A stretch of 64,000 bases of DNA, from assembly GCF_028435365.1 (NCBI RefSeq), contig NZ_JAGTJJ010000016.1, forward strand, positions 62,001 through 126,000. Direction: 5' to 3'. The translations under genes were made by a program, and so were the position numbers. This stretch comes from Polyangium jinanense. Lineage in GTDB: Bacteria; Myxococcota; Polyangia; Polyangiales; Polyangiaceae. Shown piece by piece: positions 44,114 to 53,055 of the stretch (positions within the stretch are counted from its first letter, which is position 1; the number at the start of each line of letters is the position of its first letter). The notes under the pieces were generated by a model that was given only the letters and a program-made list of their open reading frames with translations, was not told the DNA's origin and did no database searches.

Positions 44114-45952
44114 CTATCGGCAGAGGTTCGTCGTCCAGACCGCCTTGCGCCAGTCGAACGCGACGAGGTCCGCCTTGCCGTCGCCGTCCACGTCGCCCGC
44201 GGCGCCGAAGGCCTGGTCCTCGAAGCCGGGAAACCAGATCCCCTGGCCGAGGCCGCCGGCGGCTCCGTAACCTTCCGCGAAGCTCGTCCCGGTCGAGAGG
44301 TTGACGTACCAGGCTGCGATCCACTGAAGATACCGAATCGCGTCGGCCTTCCCGTCCTTGTCGATGTCCGCGAAGAGCATATCGACGTCTTCGGTCCTGC
44401 CTTGCCGTTCGAACCACAACGTGGGCGGCTCGAACGAGCTCCCGGTCGAGCGCGCCACGTGCAAGAAATACCTCGGAGTGAACATATCGTCGCCCGAGAA
44501 GCTGATGGCGTCGGCCTTGCCATCGCCGTCCACATCGGCGAGGAATTGGCCCGCCGAACCTGCGCCGAATCCTTCGATCCAGGGCGCGGGCGTCGAAAAG
44601 GAGGTCCCTGTCGACAGCGCCACGGACCATCTCCCCGCCTCGTCATCGAACGACACGGCGTCGGCCTTGCCATCGCCGTTCACATCAGCGGCGAGCGGCC
44701 GTCTGTAGGGGTACCCGCCCGGCAATTGCTCGACCCAGATCGAAGGCTCGGCGAATGACGTCCCCGTCGAGCGCGCCACGGACCAGGTGCCCTCCTCGCT
44801 GACGGCGATGGCGTCCGCTTTCCCGTCTCCATCCACGTCCCCGACCGCGCCGTCTGCGGAGACGCCATGGTCCGCGCTCCATACCGAGCCTTGATCGAAC
44901 GACGTGCCGTTCGAGAGCGCGACCTCCCAGGCGACGGGCGCCGAGTCGACGTAATGGAGGATGGCATCGGCCTTCTTGTCGCCGTCCACGTCGGCGATGT
45001 GCCAGCTCTTGTAGCCATCATCGAAGGCTGGGGACCCCTCCCACTCCTCTCCGAAGCCCTCGGCCCACCGATTTTCGCACCGCGCGCCCGGGTGCACCTT
45101 CTCGACGTCGCACCGCATGAGGACCGCCTGTCCGGCGGAGAAGTGGCTCCGGCATCCCTGAAAATAGGACATGAAGTTGCGGACGTCGGGCGTCGATCCG
45201 TCGGCGCAATCCACGGCACACGAATTCGCGTCCATCGTACACTGACCTGGAAGCGCGCCGCCCGCGCACGAGAGGAGCGAGTCGCCGACGGGCCCCGGAT
45301 CGTACGGCGTGTCCGCGACGAGGTCCCCGTTGAGCTTCGGATCCTCGGGATAATCGGCATTCTCATAGCACTCATGCGTGTGGCTCAGGCCGAGGACGTG
45401 GCCGATCTCGTGCGTGAGCGTCTCCGGGTCCGAGAAGTCGCCGTGGAGATCACCGAACATCGCATACGAGGTGTATACGGTCATCATGGCGCCGCAATGA
45501 TTCCCTTTGCCGCCATACATGTTGCCGTTCCCGAAGTCGATCGTGTTCACATAGAGGATCGGGATCGCGTCGTCGGAGAGCGAGCTCAGATCGCCCCCGC
45601 AGAGGGGGCTCGCGCCGTACGGGATGTCGTAGAGCGCGTCGTCCGGGGGGAGCTTCTCGACGTCCACCAGCAGGAACTGAATGTTGGCCGCTGCGAAATG
45701 CGCATTGAGGGTGACCATGTCGAACATGGGCCGGGACGTCGGGACGGCCAGCTCCCCCGCGGCATTCGTGGCGATCCGCGCGCGGACGCGTAACGTCTTG
45801 TGCCCTGCGGACTGATCCCCGAGGGCATCACGCACCGCGGGGTTCGAACAATCGTCGGGCAGCGGCCTCGGCGGGGAATCGGGGACGTCGGATCCACACG
45901 CGGCGGCGAGGACCATCGCGGGGCCGAAGAGAAGGATCGTGCGTCCGATCAT
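44114..45952 (-). CDS. M43-type zinc metalloprotease lipoprotein with FG-GAP repeats
   Basis: 612 residues. Lipoprotein signal peptide (LLFGPAMVLAAAC). The catalytic domain (about 50-300) holds THEIGHVLGLSHTH, the extended HExxHxxGxxH zinc site of metzincins, and a Met-turn NFMSYFQG; the fold and Cys spacing fit pappalysin-type M43 proteases. Residues ~310-612 hold about five FG-GAP/VCBS repeats with calcium loops DVDGDGKADA, likely a propeller. Exported and surface-tethered, it probably degrades proteins of prey or matrix. Leftward; lies 3 bp after the coiled-coil gene. Confidence 0.88.
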   Translation of the reverse strand: MIGRTILLFGPAMVLAAACGSDVPDSPPRPLPDDCSNPAVRDALGDQSAGHKTLRVRARIATNAAGELAVPTSRPMFDMVTLNAHFAAANIQFLLVDVEKLPPDDALYDIPYGASPLCGGDLSSLSDDAIPILYVNTIDFGNGNMYGGKGNHCGAMMTVYTSYAMFGDLHGDFSDPETLTHEIGHVLGLSHTHECYENADYPEDPKLNGDLVADTPYDPGPVGDSLLSCAGGALPGQCTMDANSCAVDCADGSTPDVRNFMSYFQGCRSHFSAGQAVLMRCDVEKVHPGARCENRWAEGFGEEWEGSPAFDDGYKSWHIADVDGDKKADAILHYVDSAPVAWEVALSNGTSFDQGSVWSADHGVSADGAVGDVDGDGKADAIAVSEEGTWSVARSTGTSFAEPSIWVEQLPGGYPYRRPLAADVNGDGKADAVSFDDEAGRWSVALSTGTSFSTPAPWIEGFGAGSAGQFLADVDGDGKADAISFSGDDMFTPRYFLHVARSTGSSFEPPTLWFERQGRTEDVDMLFADIDKDGKADAIRYLQWIAAWYVNLSTGTSFAEGYGAAGGLGQGIWFPGFEDQAFGAAGDVDGDGKADLVAFDWRKAVWTTNLCR

Positions 45953-45955
45953 GCT

Positions 45956-46729
45956 TCAGGCCTCTTGCCCTTCCGGACTCGTTTCCTCCCCGCCCGCCGA
46001 CTCCTCCGGCTCCGCCACCCGACCCGGACGCCGCCCCGACGGACGCACCTGCCGCGCCAGCGTGTCCTCCTCGACGAGGCGCAAGAGCCCCGAGAGACAA
46101 CCCGCAGAGCGCGCAAATACGTCGTCGTTGTGGGCCATCGCCGTGGCCTTCGCATCGCTCGCCGCCTGCGCCTCGCGCGCCTCGCGCGCCACGTCGGCCA
46201 AAGCTTGCTCCAGCGTCGCAATTGGCCCCAAGAGGTCGGATACCCACGCAGCCGGGTCGAGCATCACCCCCTTTCGTCGCGGCTTGGGCCAGGCACTCAC
46301 GGGCCGTCCAAGCTCGTCGACGAGCCGCTTCGCCTTCGCCAGAATCGCCTTCGGCTCGACCTCGGTCTTGCCGTCGAGCCCAAGCTCGCGCAGCACGGCC
46401 GGGCCGTAAGCCGCTTCGAGGGTGCCGCGAATCTCCACGATTTCGCTCGTCAACCTCGCCGCCGCCTCGTCGCGCCGTTCACGCGGGCCCGCGTCATCCG
46501 AAAGCTCCCTGTCGTACGCGTCGCTCTTCTCGACGAGCGCCGTATTCACCGCGCCGAGCCGCCTTCCAATGAGGTTCGCGACGAGCCCGACGTCGGGCAT
46601 CACCTCGCCCGGCCTCAAATGCTCCGCAAAGATGGCTTGAAACTTCTGCTGCAACCGCACCGCGTGCGTGTCCGCCGCCGACGCGACGAGCGCAACAGCG
46701 CCTTGTCGATCCGTAACCTGCTTTGCCAT
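45956..46729 (-). CDS. Helical coiled-coil protein of unknown function
   Basis: 257 residues from the ATG at 46729, no signal peptide. Almost all helix: VALVASAADTHAVRLQQKFQ, then ELSDDAGPRERRDEAAARLT and a coiled-coil-like LEQALADVAREAREAQAASD, with an acidic tail. I do not recognise the family. It ends three bases before the metalloprotease start, so they share a transcript. The start is followed upstream by the inverted-repeat element at 46781. Confidence 0.5.
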   Translation of the reverse strand: MAKQVTDRQGAVALVASAADTHAVRLQQKFQAIFAEHLRPGEVMPDVGLVANLIGRRLGAVNTALVEKSDAYDRELSDDAGPRERRDEAAARLTSEIVEIRGTLEAAYGPAVLRELGLDGKTEVEPKAILAKAKRLVDELGRPVSAWPKPRRKGVMLDPAAWVSDLLGPIATLEQALADVAREAREAQAASDAKATAMAHNDDVFARSAGCLSGLLRLVEEDTLARQVRPSGRRPGRVAEPEESAGGEETSPEGQEA

Positions 46730-46780
46730 ACGGCCAGTCCGCACGGGAAAGAGCGCACTGTCAAGAGCGAAGCCGCCGCG

Positions 46781-47052
46781 CTGGGGCGTTGCCCCAGGCC
46801 CCACCAGGGGCTATCCGCCCCTGGACCCGGACCAGCCAGGGGCTGGACCCAGGGTCGATGAACTGCGCGATGCGCAGTTCATCGAACAGGCTACGACCCT
46901 GCCAATCAAGACAGCCACGCTGCCCTTTCGATTGCCAACGGGCCCGTTGGAAGAACTGCGCGGAGCGCAGTTCTTCCACCCCGAGTCCAGGGCTTGCCCT
47001 GGTCCGGGTCGAGGGGCGGATAGCCCCCGCGGGGTCCGGGGCGGCGCCCCGG
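46781..47052. repeat. Long inverted-repeat element with two nested hairpins
   Basis: Arms of ~70 bases: 46781-46851 and 46983-47052, near-complementary (both contain the core GGGGCTATCCGCCCCT or its complement and CCCGGACCAG). Inside lie two similar perfect hairpins: TCGATGAACTGCGC-GAT-GCGCAGTTCATCGA (46855-46885) and GGAAGAACTGCGC-GGA-GCGCAGTTCTTCC (46949-46977). No coding potential. The build resembles a non-autonomous MITE-like or intergenic repeat; no target duplication was verified. It fills almost the whole gap between the two divergent genes. Confidence 0.75.
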
Positions 47053-47107
47053 CGAAACGCCTCCTTCTGCCCTGGGAACACGCCCTCCGACATGCGAGAG
47101 TGCGGTT

Positions 47108-49402
47108 ATGGTCTGCTCCGAACGACCCCATGCGTGCGCGCTTCTCGCGGGGATGCTCCTGATGGCGCCTGCCTCGTGCGCCTCTTCTCCCGGACCTGTC
47201 TTCCTATTGAGTGTCACGCACCCTGGAACGCCGCCGGAACCGTGCAAGGACAACACGGAGAACGCCTTTACGCTCCGCCCTGTCGACGGCCCGGGTATGG
47301 ATACGTGGGTGATGCCACGCGTCACCCTCGGCGGGGACCACGTCAAACTCCTCGCCGTGGGCGGTGACGACCGCGTCACGCCTGGCATCGGCTACTTTGC
47401 GACGCGTGACGGCAAGCGCATGTTCACCATAGGCCACGGGCTATTTGTGTGGGATGTGGCCGACTTGACGCTCCGTCGCGTGATTGATCTCCCGCCGGGT
47501 GCCGAACTGTGGCCCCTCATGATCACGCCGGACGGGCGCACAGGGATCTTCAAAACAAAGACAGGGTTTCGCCGCGTCGACCTCATGAGCGGAGAAGGAA
47601 CCGACGAAGACAAAGACGCGGTGTGGACCATGCCGCTCATTAATGATAAGCTTTCCAATTATCCGCAGCCACCGATCACCAAATTTCCTCGCCCCGCGCT
47701 CGATGGATATGTGAGTTCCGAGTGGAACTTCACGAGCGTCTTCCGGTTCGCCGAGGTGCACCCCAAGGCGCTGACCAAGGTCCTGAACTCTCAAAAACCT
47801 CCGGCGCCGCGAGCGTGGCTTTTCCCCGATGGGGAGCGGTGGCTCAGCCTGCAAGGATTCAACAATTCCCCCGAGGTCGAGGTCGGTCGCGTTTGGGTGA
47901 AGACGACCTGGGTTGCCGATCGCTGGGAGCTCTCCGTGAATCCTCTCTCAACCGAGGCTTCCACCGGACCCATCCGGCTGGTCGTGAACGGGAGATCGGC
48001 GCTGGTCGACGTGGCGCCAAGTGCGAATGGTCGCGCTCTCGCGGCGCTGACCACGGGCCTCCGCGTGTGGTCCACGGACACGGGCGAGCTTTTGGGCGAA
48101 GTCGCCGACGTGGGAGGAGCCGACAAGGTCGCGCTCTCCCCGGACGGAAGCGCCGCCGTGACATGGTTTTCCCGGCATTTCGAAGAAGCTTTGTCCCGTG
48201 GGCTGCCGAGCGACCTCAAATACAAGGCGTCCGCCGGTTTCGTGACCGTCTGGGATGTGCGCTCCGGAAAGCAGCGCTGGCGGAAGAACCAGGGCTTCTT
48301 TCGTGACATGGAATTCACGGGCTCCGGGCGTTATCTCTTCCAGACGATCAAACAGGACATTACCATCATCGACGCGAGCACAGGTCGCGAAAAATTCAAG
48401 CCGGATGTCCTCATCCATAGTGTTCTTCCGGGCTCGGATATTCTCGTGACGAGGGCCGACGCCAGAGAACGCCTTGGCTTGTTGTCCATCGACACGCAGT
48501 CCTACTTGACGAGCGCTCCCGGGGGCGCGGTTTTTGCCCTGCTTCCAGGGGCCACGCACTTCGTCGCGACACACAGCATGGGCAACGGCACAAGAATGCT
48601 CGGCGATGGGAAATGCGTAAAGCTGAGGGTTCCAGAGAACGCCCAAATAACTTTCGTGAAACATTGGACGGGCAACGAATCACTCTCGGCCGAGATTAAA
48701 ATCGGAGAATTTACGATGAACTCGTGGGGGAGGAAACCCAGCTCCCTCGCGGTCTGGCGGGCAAACGATGGTGTCTTGACGACCCTGCTGAGAACCGCAG
48801 GCGGAGGCAGATTCTTCTATGACCATTCAAATGATATTCCCCCAGAATTGGAGTACCGTTCACCCCCAAAGCCGGGGGGCTACTTCCCGATTGATCCCAT
48901 CACCGGAGGCGTAGGTCCCTTTCGCCATGCCGAGGAGAAAAATTACGCCGCCGAACACACGACCAAGGTAAGCGTGAAGCTCGAGGATGCAGGCCCTCCC
49001 GTGCCGATGGAAGCGTTGACGAGCTCCGTGACCAAGACGCGGAGGGGTACCCTCGCCCTGATAAGGGGATCATCCGACCCGTTCTGGGTATTGAATCAGT
49101 CCGATGGGCATGCGGTGAAACTCTCCGGGCACTGGCCTCGTTTCGGATGGTTCTGGAAGACGCAGTTTTCGCCCAGCGGCAATCTCATAGCTGTCGTGCC
49201 CACGTTGTTGCCCTGGGAAGAGAGCCAGAGGTTGCTCATTTACGATACGCGGACAGGTGCGTTGCTCGCCGAAATGGACTTCGGCCCGCGTTTCGATCAA
49301 GCGGAGATGATCGCGTTCGCCGATCCAGCTCGCGAGCTTCTCGTTTACACGCAACGGGGCGCTCTCTTTCGCTTTTCCCTCGACGAGTCGTTTCCGCCTT
49401 GA
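47108..49402 (+). CDS. WD40/YVTN-like propeller lipoprotein
   Basis: 764 residues. Signal peptide ending MAPASC gives a lipidated N terminus. The body has recurring beta-blade patterns with DGR/PDG turns: GYFATRDGKRMFTIGHGLFV, WPLMITPDGRTGIFKTKTG, KVALSPDGSAAVTWFSRH, TVWDVRSGKQRW, SPSGNLIAVVPTLLPW. About ten to twelve blades would fit, perhaps two propellers. The codon use is visibly less GC-rich than its neighbours. Role unknown, likely extracytoplasmic protein interaction. No ribosome site is evident before the ATG at 47108. Confidence 0.65.
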   Translation: MVCSERPHACALLAGMLLMAPASCASSPGPVFLLSVTHPGTPPEPCKDNTENAFTLRPVDGPGMDTWVMPRVTLGGDHVKLLAVGGDDRVTPGIGYFATRDGKRMFTIGHGLFVWDVADLTLRRVIDLPPGAELWPLMITPDGRTGIFKTKTGFRRVDLMSGEGTDEDKDAVWTMPLINDKLSNYPQPPITKFPRPALDGYVSSEWNFTSVFRFAEVHPKALTKVLNSQKPPAPRAWLFPDGERWLSLQGFNNSPEVEVGRVWVKTTWVADRWELSVNPLSTEASTGPIRLVVNGRSALVDVAPSANGRALAALTTGLRVWSTDTGELLGEVADVGGADKVALSPDGSAAVTWFSRHFEEALSRGLPSDLKYKASAGFVTVWDVRSGKQRWRKNQGFFRDMEFTGSGRYLFQTIKQDITIIDASTGREKFKPDVLIHSVLPGSDILVTRADARERLGLLSIDTQSYLTSAPGGAVFALLPGATHFVATHSMGNGTRMLGDGKCVKLRVPENAQITFVKHWTGNESLSAEIKIGEFTMNSWGRKPSSLAVWRANDGVLTTLLRTAGGGRFFYDHSNDIPPELEYRSPPKPGGYFPIDPITGGVGPFRHAEEKNYAAEHTTKVSVKLEDAGPPVPMEALTSSVTKTRRGTLALIRGSSDPFWVLNQSDGHAVKLSGHWPRFGWFWKTQFSPSGNLIAVVPTLLPWEESQRLLIYDTRTGALLAEMDFGPRFDQAEMIAFADPARELLVYTQRGALFRFSLDESFPP

Positions 49403-49634
49403 CGTCGGAGAAGCCCCTCTCCTCCCCGAGAAGCTCCCCCCTCGCCGCGGGAAACACCCTTCCACCTCACAGGATCCCACCCCCCGCCCGCGCCCCCTCC
49501 CTTCCCTCTCGCGCCCAACACCCCCTCGCCCCGCCCACCTCGGCTGCCACTCGCTCACCGAGCCCCCTTGCCCTCCTGAACTCCCTTTCCGCCCCCTCAA
49601 CGTCCGACCGTGACGTTCGCCACACTACTGTCGC
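49403..49634. other. Pyrimidine-rich tract upstream of the glycolytic operon
   Basis: No gene. From about 49412 to 49610 the plus strand is overwhelmingly C and T, in runs such as CCCCCTCGCC and CCCCCTCCCTTCCC. It precedes the promoter candidate at 49635. It may be a boundary or curved/triplex-prone segment; nothing is proved from sequence. Confidence 0.5.
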
Positions 49635-49663
49635 TTGACCCTGCGAAGCCCCCTGACTACGTA
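49635..49663 (+). promoter_or_regulatory. Candidate promoter of the gap operon
   Basis: TTGACC at 49635-49640, 17 bp, then TACGTA at 49658-49663, 34 bases before the gap ATG. The -35 is good, the -10 weak. Confidence 0.35.
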
Positions 49664-49697
49664 TCGCGCCGTTCAACACTTTTTCCAGGAGTCTCCG

Positions 49698-50720
49698 ATG
49701 GCGACGAGGATTGCAATCAACGGGTTCGGCCGGATCGGTCGCTGCATCGTGCGCGCGCTCGTCGAGCGCGGCGAGAAGGATCTCGAGATCGTGGCGATCA
49801 ACGATCTCACGGACGCCGGCACGCTCGCGCACCTCTTGCGCTTCGACTCCATTCATCGCGAGTTCCGCGCGGCGAAGGTGAGCCACGGCGACGGCTACAT
49901 CGCGCTCGACGACAAGCGCATCCAGGTCCTCGCGAAGAAGGATCCCGCGGAGCTGCCGTGGAAGGACCTCGGCGTGGACGTCGTCCTCGAGTGCACGGGC
50001 CTCTTCACCGACAAGTCGAAGGCCATCGCGCACCAGAACGCGGGCGCCAAGCGCGTCATCATCAGCGCGCCTGCCAAGGGCCACGACCTCACCGTCGTCA
50101 TGGGCGTCAACGAGGGCCAGTACGATCCGGCCAAGCACAGCGTCATCTCGTGCGGCTCGTGCACGACGAACTGCCTCGCGCCGGTCGCGAAGGTCATCCT
50201 CGACAACTTCGGGATCGTGCGTGGCCTCATGACGACGATCCACTCGTACACGAACGACCAGCACATCCTCGATCTCCCGCACCGCAAGGGTGATCTGCGA
50301 CGCGCGCGTGCGGCGGCGGTGAACATGGTGCCCTCGTCGACGGGCGCGGCGAAGGCGCTGAGCGAAGTCATCCCGGAGCTCAAGGGCAAGTTCGACGGCC
50401 AGGCGATCCGCGTCCCGACGGTCGACGTCTCGCTCGTGGATCTCACGGTCGAGACGGAGAAGCCGCTCTCAAAGGACGCGATCCACGACGCGATGAAGCG
50501 CGCGGCCGAGGGCCCGATGAAGGGCATCCTCGAGTACACCGAGCTCCAGCTCGTCTCGGGCGACTACATCGGCAACCCGCACTCGAGCATCTTCGACGCC
50601 ACGCTCACGCAGCACATCGGCGACAGGTTCGCGAAGATCTTCTCCTGGTACGACAACGAGTGGGGCTTCTCGAACCGCATGATCGACCTGGCCAAGCTCA
50701 TGGCCGCGAAGGGCGTGTGA
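49698..50720 (+). CDS. gap: Glyceraldehyde-3-phosphate dehydrogenase, type I
   Basis: 340 residues. NAD-binding start MATRIAINGFGRIGRCIVRA; catalytic Cys155 in SCGSCTTNCLAP (usually SNASCTTNCLAP); NHSYTNDQ-like segment here HSYTNDQHILDLPHRKGDLR; WYDNEWGFSNRM near the C terminus. Converts glyceraldehyde-3-phosphate and phosphate to 1,3-bisphosphoglycerate. AGGAG lies seven bases before the ATG. First gene of gap-pgk-tpiA-secG. Confidence 0.98.
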   Translation: MATRIAINGFGRIGRCIVRALVERGEKDLEIVAINDLTDAGTLAHLLRFDSIHREFRAAKVSHGDGYIALDDKRIQVLAKKDPAELPWKDLGVDVVLECTGLFTDKSKAIAHQNAGAKRVIISAPAKGHDLTVVMGVNEGQYDPAKHSVISCGSCTTNCLAPVAKVILDNFGIVRGLMTTIHSYTNDQHILDLPHRKGDLRRARAAAVNMVPSSTGAAKALSEVIPELKGKFDGQAIRVPTVDVSLVDLTVETEKPLSKDAIHDAMKRAAEGPMKGILEYTELQLVSGDYIGNPHSSIFDATLTQHIGDRFAKIFSWYDNEWGFSNRMIDLAKLMAAKGV

Positions 50721-50724
50721 GACC

Positions 50725-51957
50725 ATGAAGCTCACCGGCATTCGCTCGATCGAGGACCTCGCCAAGGACTCCGGACTCGCCAACAAGCGCGTCTTCATCC
50801 GCGTCGACTTCAACGTCCCGCTCGACAAGAAGACGGGCGCGATCACCGACGACGCGCGCATCCGCGAGTCGATCCCGACGATCAAGCTCGCCGTCGAGGC
50901 GGGCGCGAAGGTCATCCTCGCCTCGCACCTCGGACGACCGAAGCCGGGCAAGCACGAGGGCTGTTCCCTCGAGCCCGCCGGCGCGCGCCTCGCGGAGCTC
51001 ACGGGCTACGAGGTGCACCTGACCGACGACTGCGTCGGCGACGGCCCGAAGAAGGTCACGCACGACCTGCGCGCGGGCCAGGTTTGCCTCCTCGAGAACC
51101 TCCGCTTCCACGAAGAGGAAGAGAAGGACGACGAGAACTTCGCGCGTCAGCTCGCCGAGCTCACGGACATCTACGTCGACGACGCGTTCGGCGCGGCGCA
51201 TCGTGCGCACGCCTCGGTGCACGCCCTGCCTCGCATGATCCGCGATCGCGCCGCGGGCCTGCTCATGCTGAAGGAGCTGCGCTCGCTCGCTCGGCTGCTC
51301 GATCGTCCCGAGAAGCCGTACGTCGCGGTGCTCGGCGGCGCGAAGGTCTCGGACAAGATCGCCGTCGTCGAGTCGCTGCTCAACGTCGTCGACACGCTCT
51401 GCATCGGCGGCGCCATGGCGAACACGTTCCTCGCGGCGCAAGGCAAGAAGGTCGCGTCGAGCAAGATCGAGGACGACAAGCTCCCGCTCGCCCGCACGAT
51501 CCTGCAGAAGGCGCGTGATCGCGGCGCGTCGGTCCTCCTGCCCGTCGACGTCGTCGTGGCCAAGAGCCTCGACGCGCAGAACGGCACGGCCGTGAGTGTC
51601 GACGCGATCCCCGACGGGACCATGGCGCTCGACATCGGCCCGAAGACGGTCGAGCTCTTCGGGAACGCGATCCAGCGCGCGAAGACCGTCTTCTGGAACG
51701 GTCCGATGGGCCTCTTCGAATCGAAGCCGTTCTCGAACGGCACCTTCGAGATCGCGCGCATCATGAGCCGCGCCGATGGCTTCACCGTCGTCGGCGGCGG
51801 CGACAGCGCGGCGGCCGTGCGCGCGGCGGGTGAGGAGATCGCGAAGGGCATGGGTCACATCTCGACGGGCGGCGGCGCTGCGCTCGAGCTCATCGAGGGC
51901 CGCAAGCTGCCGGGCGTCGAGGCGCTTCGTTCGGCCGTGGCGGAGGAAGCGTCGTGA
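50725..51957 (+). CDS. pgk: Phosphoglycerate kinase
   Basis: 410 residues, four bases after gap. RVFIRVDFNVPLDKKTG, ASHLGRPKPG and LLENLRFHEEEEKDD form the substrate site; FVVGGGDSAAAVR-type nucleotide loop appears as GFTVVGGGDSAAAVRAAG; PYVAVLGGAKVSDKIAV is conserved. Makes ATP from 1,3-bisphosphoglycerate. Its end overlaps the GTG of tpiA, so translation is coupled. Confidence 0.98.
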   Translation: MKLTGIRSIEDLAKDSGLANKRVFIRVDFNVPLDKKTGAITDDARIRESIPTIKLAVEAGAKVILASHLGRPKPGKHEGCSLEPAGARLAELTGYEVHLTDDCVGDGPKKVTHDLRAGQVCLLENLRFHEEEEKDDENFARQLAELTDIYVDDAFGAAHRAHASVHALPRMIRDRAAGLLMLKELRSLARLLDRPEKPYVAVLGGAKVSDKIAVVESLLNVVDTLCIGGAMANTFLAAQGKKVASSKIEDDKLPLARTILQKARDRGASVLLPVDVVVAKSLDAQNGTAVSVDAIPDGTMALDIGPKTVELFGNAIQRAKTVFWNGPMGLFESKPFSNGTFEIARIMSRADGFTVVGGGDSAAAVRAAGEEIAKGMGHISTGGGAALELIEGRKLPGVEALRSAVAEEAS

Positions 51958-52745
51958 ACGTCGCGCGCCGCCCTCTCATCGCGGGCAACTGGAAGATGAA
52001 CGCCGGCGGCCAGGATGCATGCAGCCTGGCCGTCAGCGTGGTCGAGGCGGCGCGCCGCTCGGCCCGCGTCGACGTCGTGATCTGCCCGCCGTTCACGGCG
52101 CTCGCCGCGGCCGCACACGAGCTCTGGGAGTCGAAGAGCGCGGTCATGCTCGGCGCGCAGAACATGCACCCCGAGCCCGCCGGCGCCTTCACCGGCGAGA
52201 TCAGCGCGCCGATGCTCAAGGACTCCGGCGCGACCTGGGTCATCCTCGGTCACAGCGAGCGCCGGCAGCTCTTCGGCGAGACGGACGAGTTCATCGCGCG
52301 AAAAATCGCCGCCGCGATCCGCGCCGAGCTCCACCCGATCGCCTGCGTCGGCGAAACCCTGGAGGAGCGCGAAGCTGGAAAGACGCTCGAGGTCGTCGAG
52401 CGCCAGACGCGCGCTTTCCTGGACGAGCTCGGCAAGCGCCCTGGCTTCGGGGTCATCGCGTACGAGCCGGTCTGGGCGATCGGGACGGGCAAGGTCGCAA
52501 GGCCCGAGGACGCGCAGGAGGTCCACGCGAAGATCCGCGAACTCTGCGCGAGCGTCTCGGAGGAGCTCGCCGCCTCCACGCGCATCCTCTACGGCGGCAG
52601 CGTGAAGGCTGACAATGCCGAGGGCCTCCTCGGGCAGGCGGACGTCGACGGTGCCCTCGTCGGCGGCGCCTCCCTCGACGCGTCTGGCTTCGGCAAGATC
52701 ATCGACAGCGCCGAGCGGCTGGCGGAAGCCGCTGAACGAGGGTAG
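51954..52745 (+). CDS. tpiA: Triose-phosphate isomerase
   Basis: 263 residues from a GTG. RRPLIAGNWKMNAGG (Lys of the active site), LGHSERRQLFGE with the catalytic His, IACVGETLEEREAGKT, and the catalytic Glu in AYEPVWAIGTGK; phosphate-binding ILYGGSVKADNA. Interconverts dihydroxyacetone phosphate and glyceraldehyde-3-phosphate. Coupled to pgk by a GTGA overlap. Confidence 0.98.
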   Translation: MNVARRPLIAGNWKMNAGGQDACSLAVSVVEAARRSARVDVVICPPFTALAAAAHELWESKSAVMLGAQNMHPEPAGAFTGEISAPMLKDSGATWVILGHSERRQLFGETDEFIARKIAAAIRAELHPIACVGETLEEREAGKTLEVVERQTRAFLDELGKRPGFGVIAYEPVWAIGTGKVARPEDAQEVHAKIRELCASVSEELAASTRILYGGSVKADNAEGLLGQADVDGALVGGASLDASGFGKIIDSAERLAEAAERG

Positions 52746-52762
52746 AACGTCGCCGTGCGCCG

Positions 52763-53032
52763 ATGCTGACCACTCTGCTCAACGTCATCCACGTCATCGT
52801 TTGTATCTTCCTGATCCTCGTGGTGCTCCTGCAGCAGGGCCGCGGCGGAGGCCTCGGCTCGTCGTTCGGCGGCGGCGCGCAGGTCTTCGGCGGCCGCGGC
52901 GCGGGCAACTTCATGACGCGCCTCACCGCGATCTGCGCCGCGATCTTCATGCTCACCAGCATGTCCCTCGCGTACCTGTCCTCGGCGGGTGATCGCGAGC
53001 TCAAGCAGTTCGAGACCTCGCAGCCGAAGTAA
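52763..53032 (+). CDS. secG: Preprotein translocase subunit SecG
   Basis: 89 residues. Two membrane helices: LLNVIHVIVCIFLILVVLLQ followed by the conserved QQGRGGGLGSSFGGG loop, and LTAICAAIFMLTSMSLAYLS. Part of the SecYEG channel. It lies 17 bp after tpiA; the tpiA-secG neighbourhood is conserved across many bacteria. Confidence 0.95.
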   Translation: MLTTLLNVIHVIVCIFLILVVLLQQGRGGGLGSSFGGGAQVFGGRGAGNFMTRLTAICAAIFMLTSMSLAYLSSAGDRELKQFETSQPK

Positions 53033-53055
53033 TTCCGCGCCCGAGGCGGATCCAC

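Noticed and set aside
46781..47052. Structured RNA or riboswitch
   Set aside because: Symmetry is that of nested inverted repeats; no known riboswitch core was recognised and the position is not clearly a leader for either gene.
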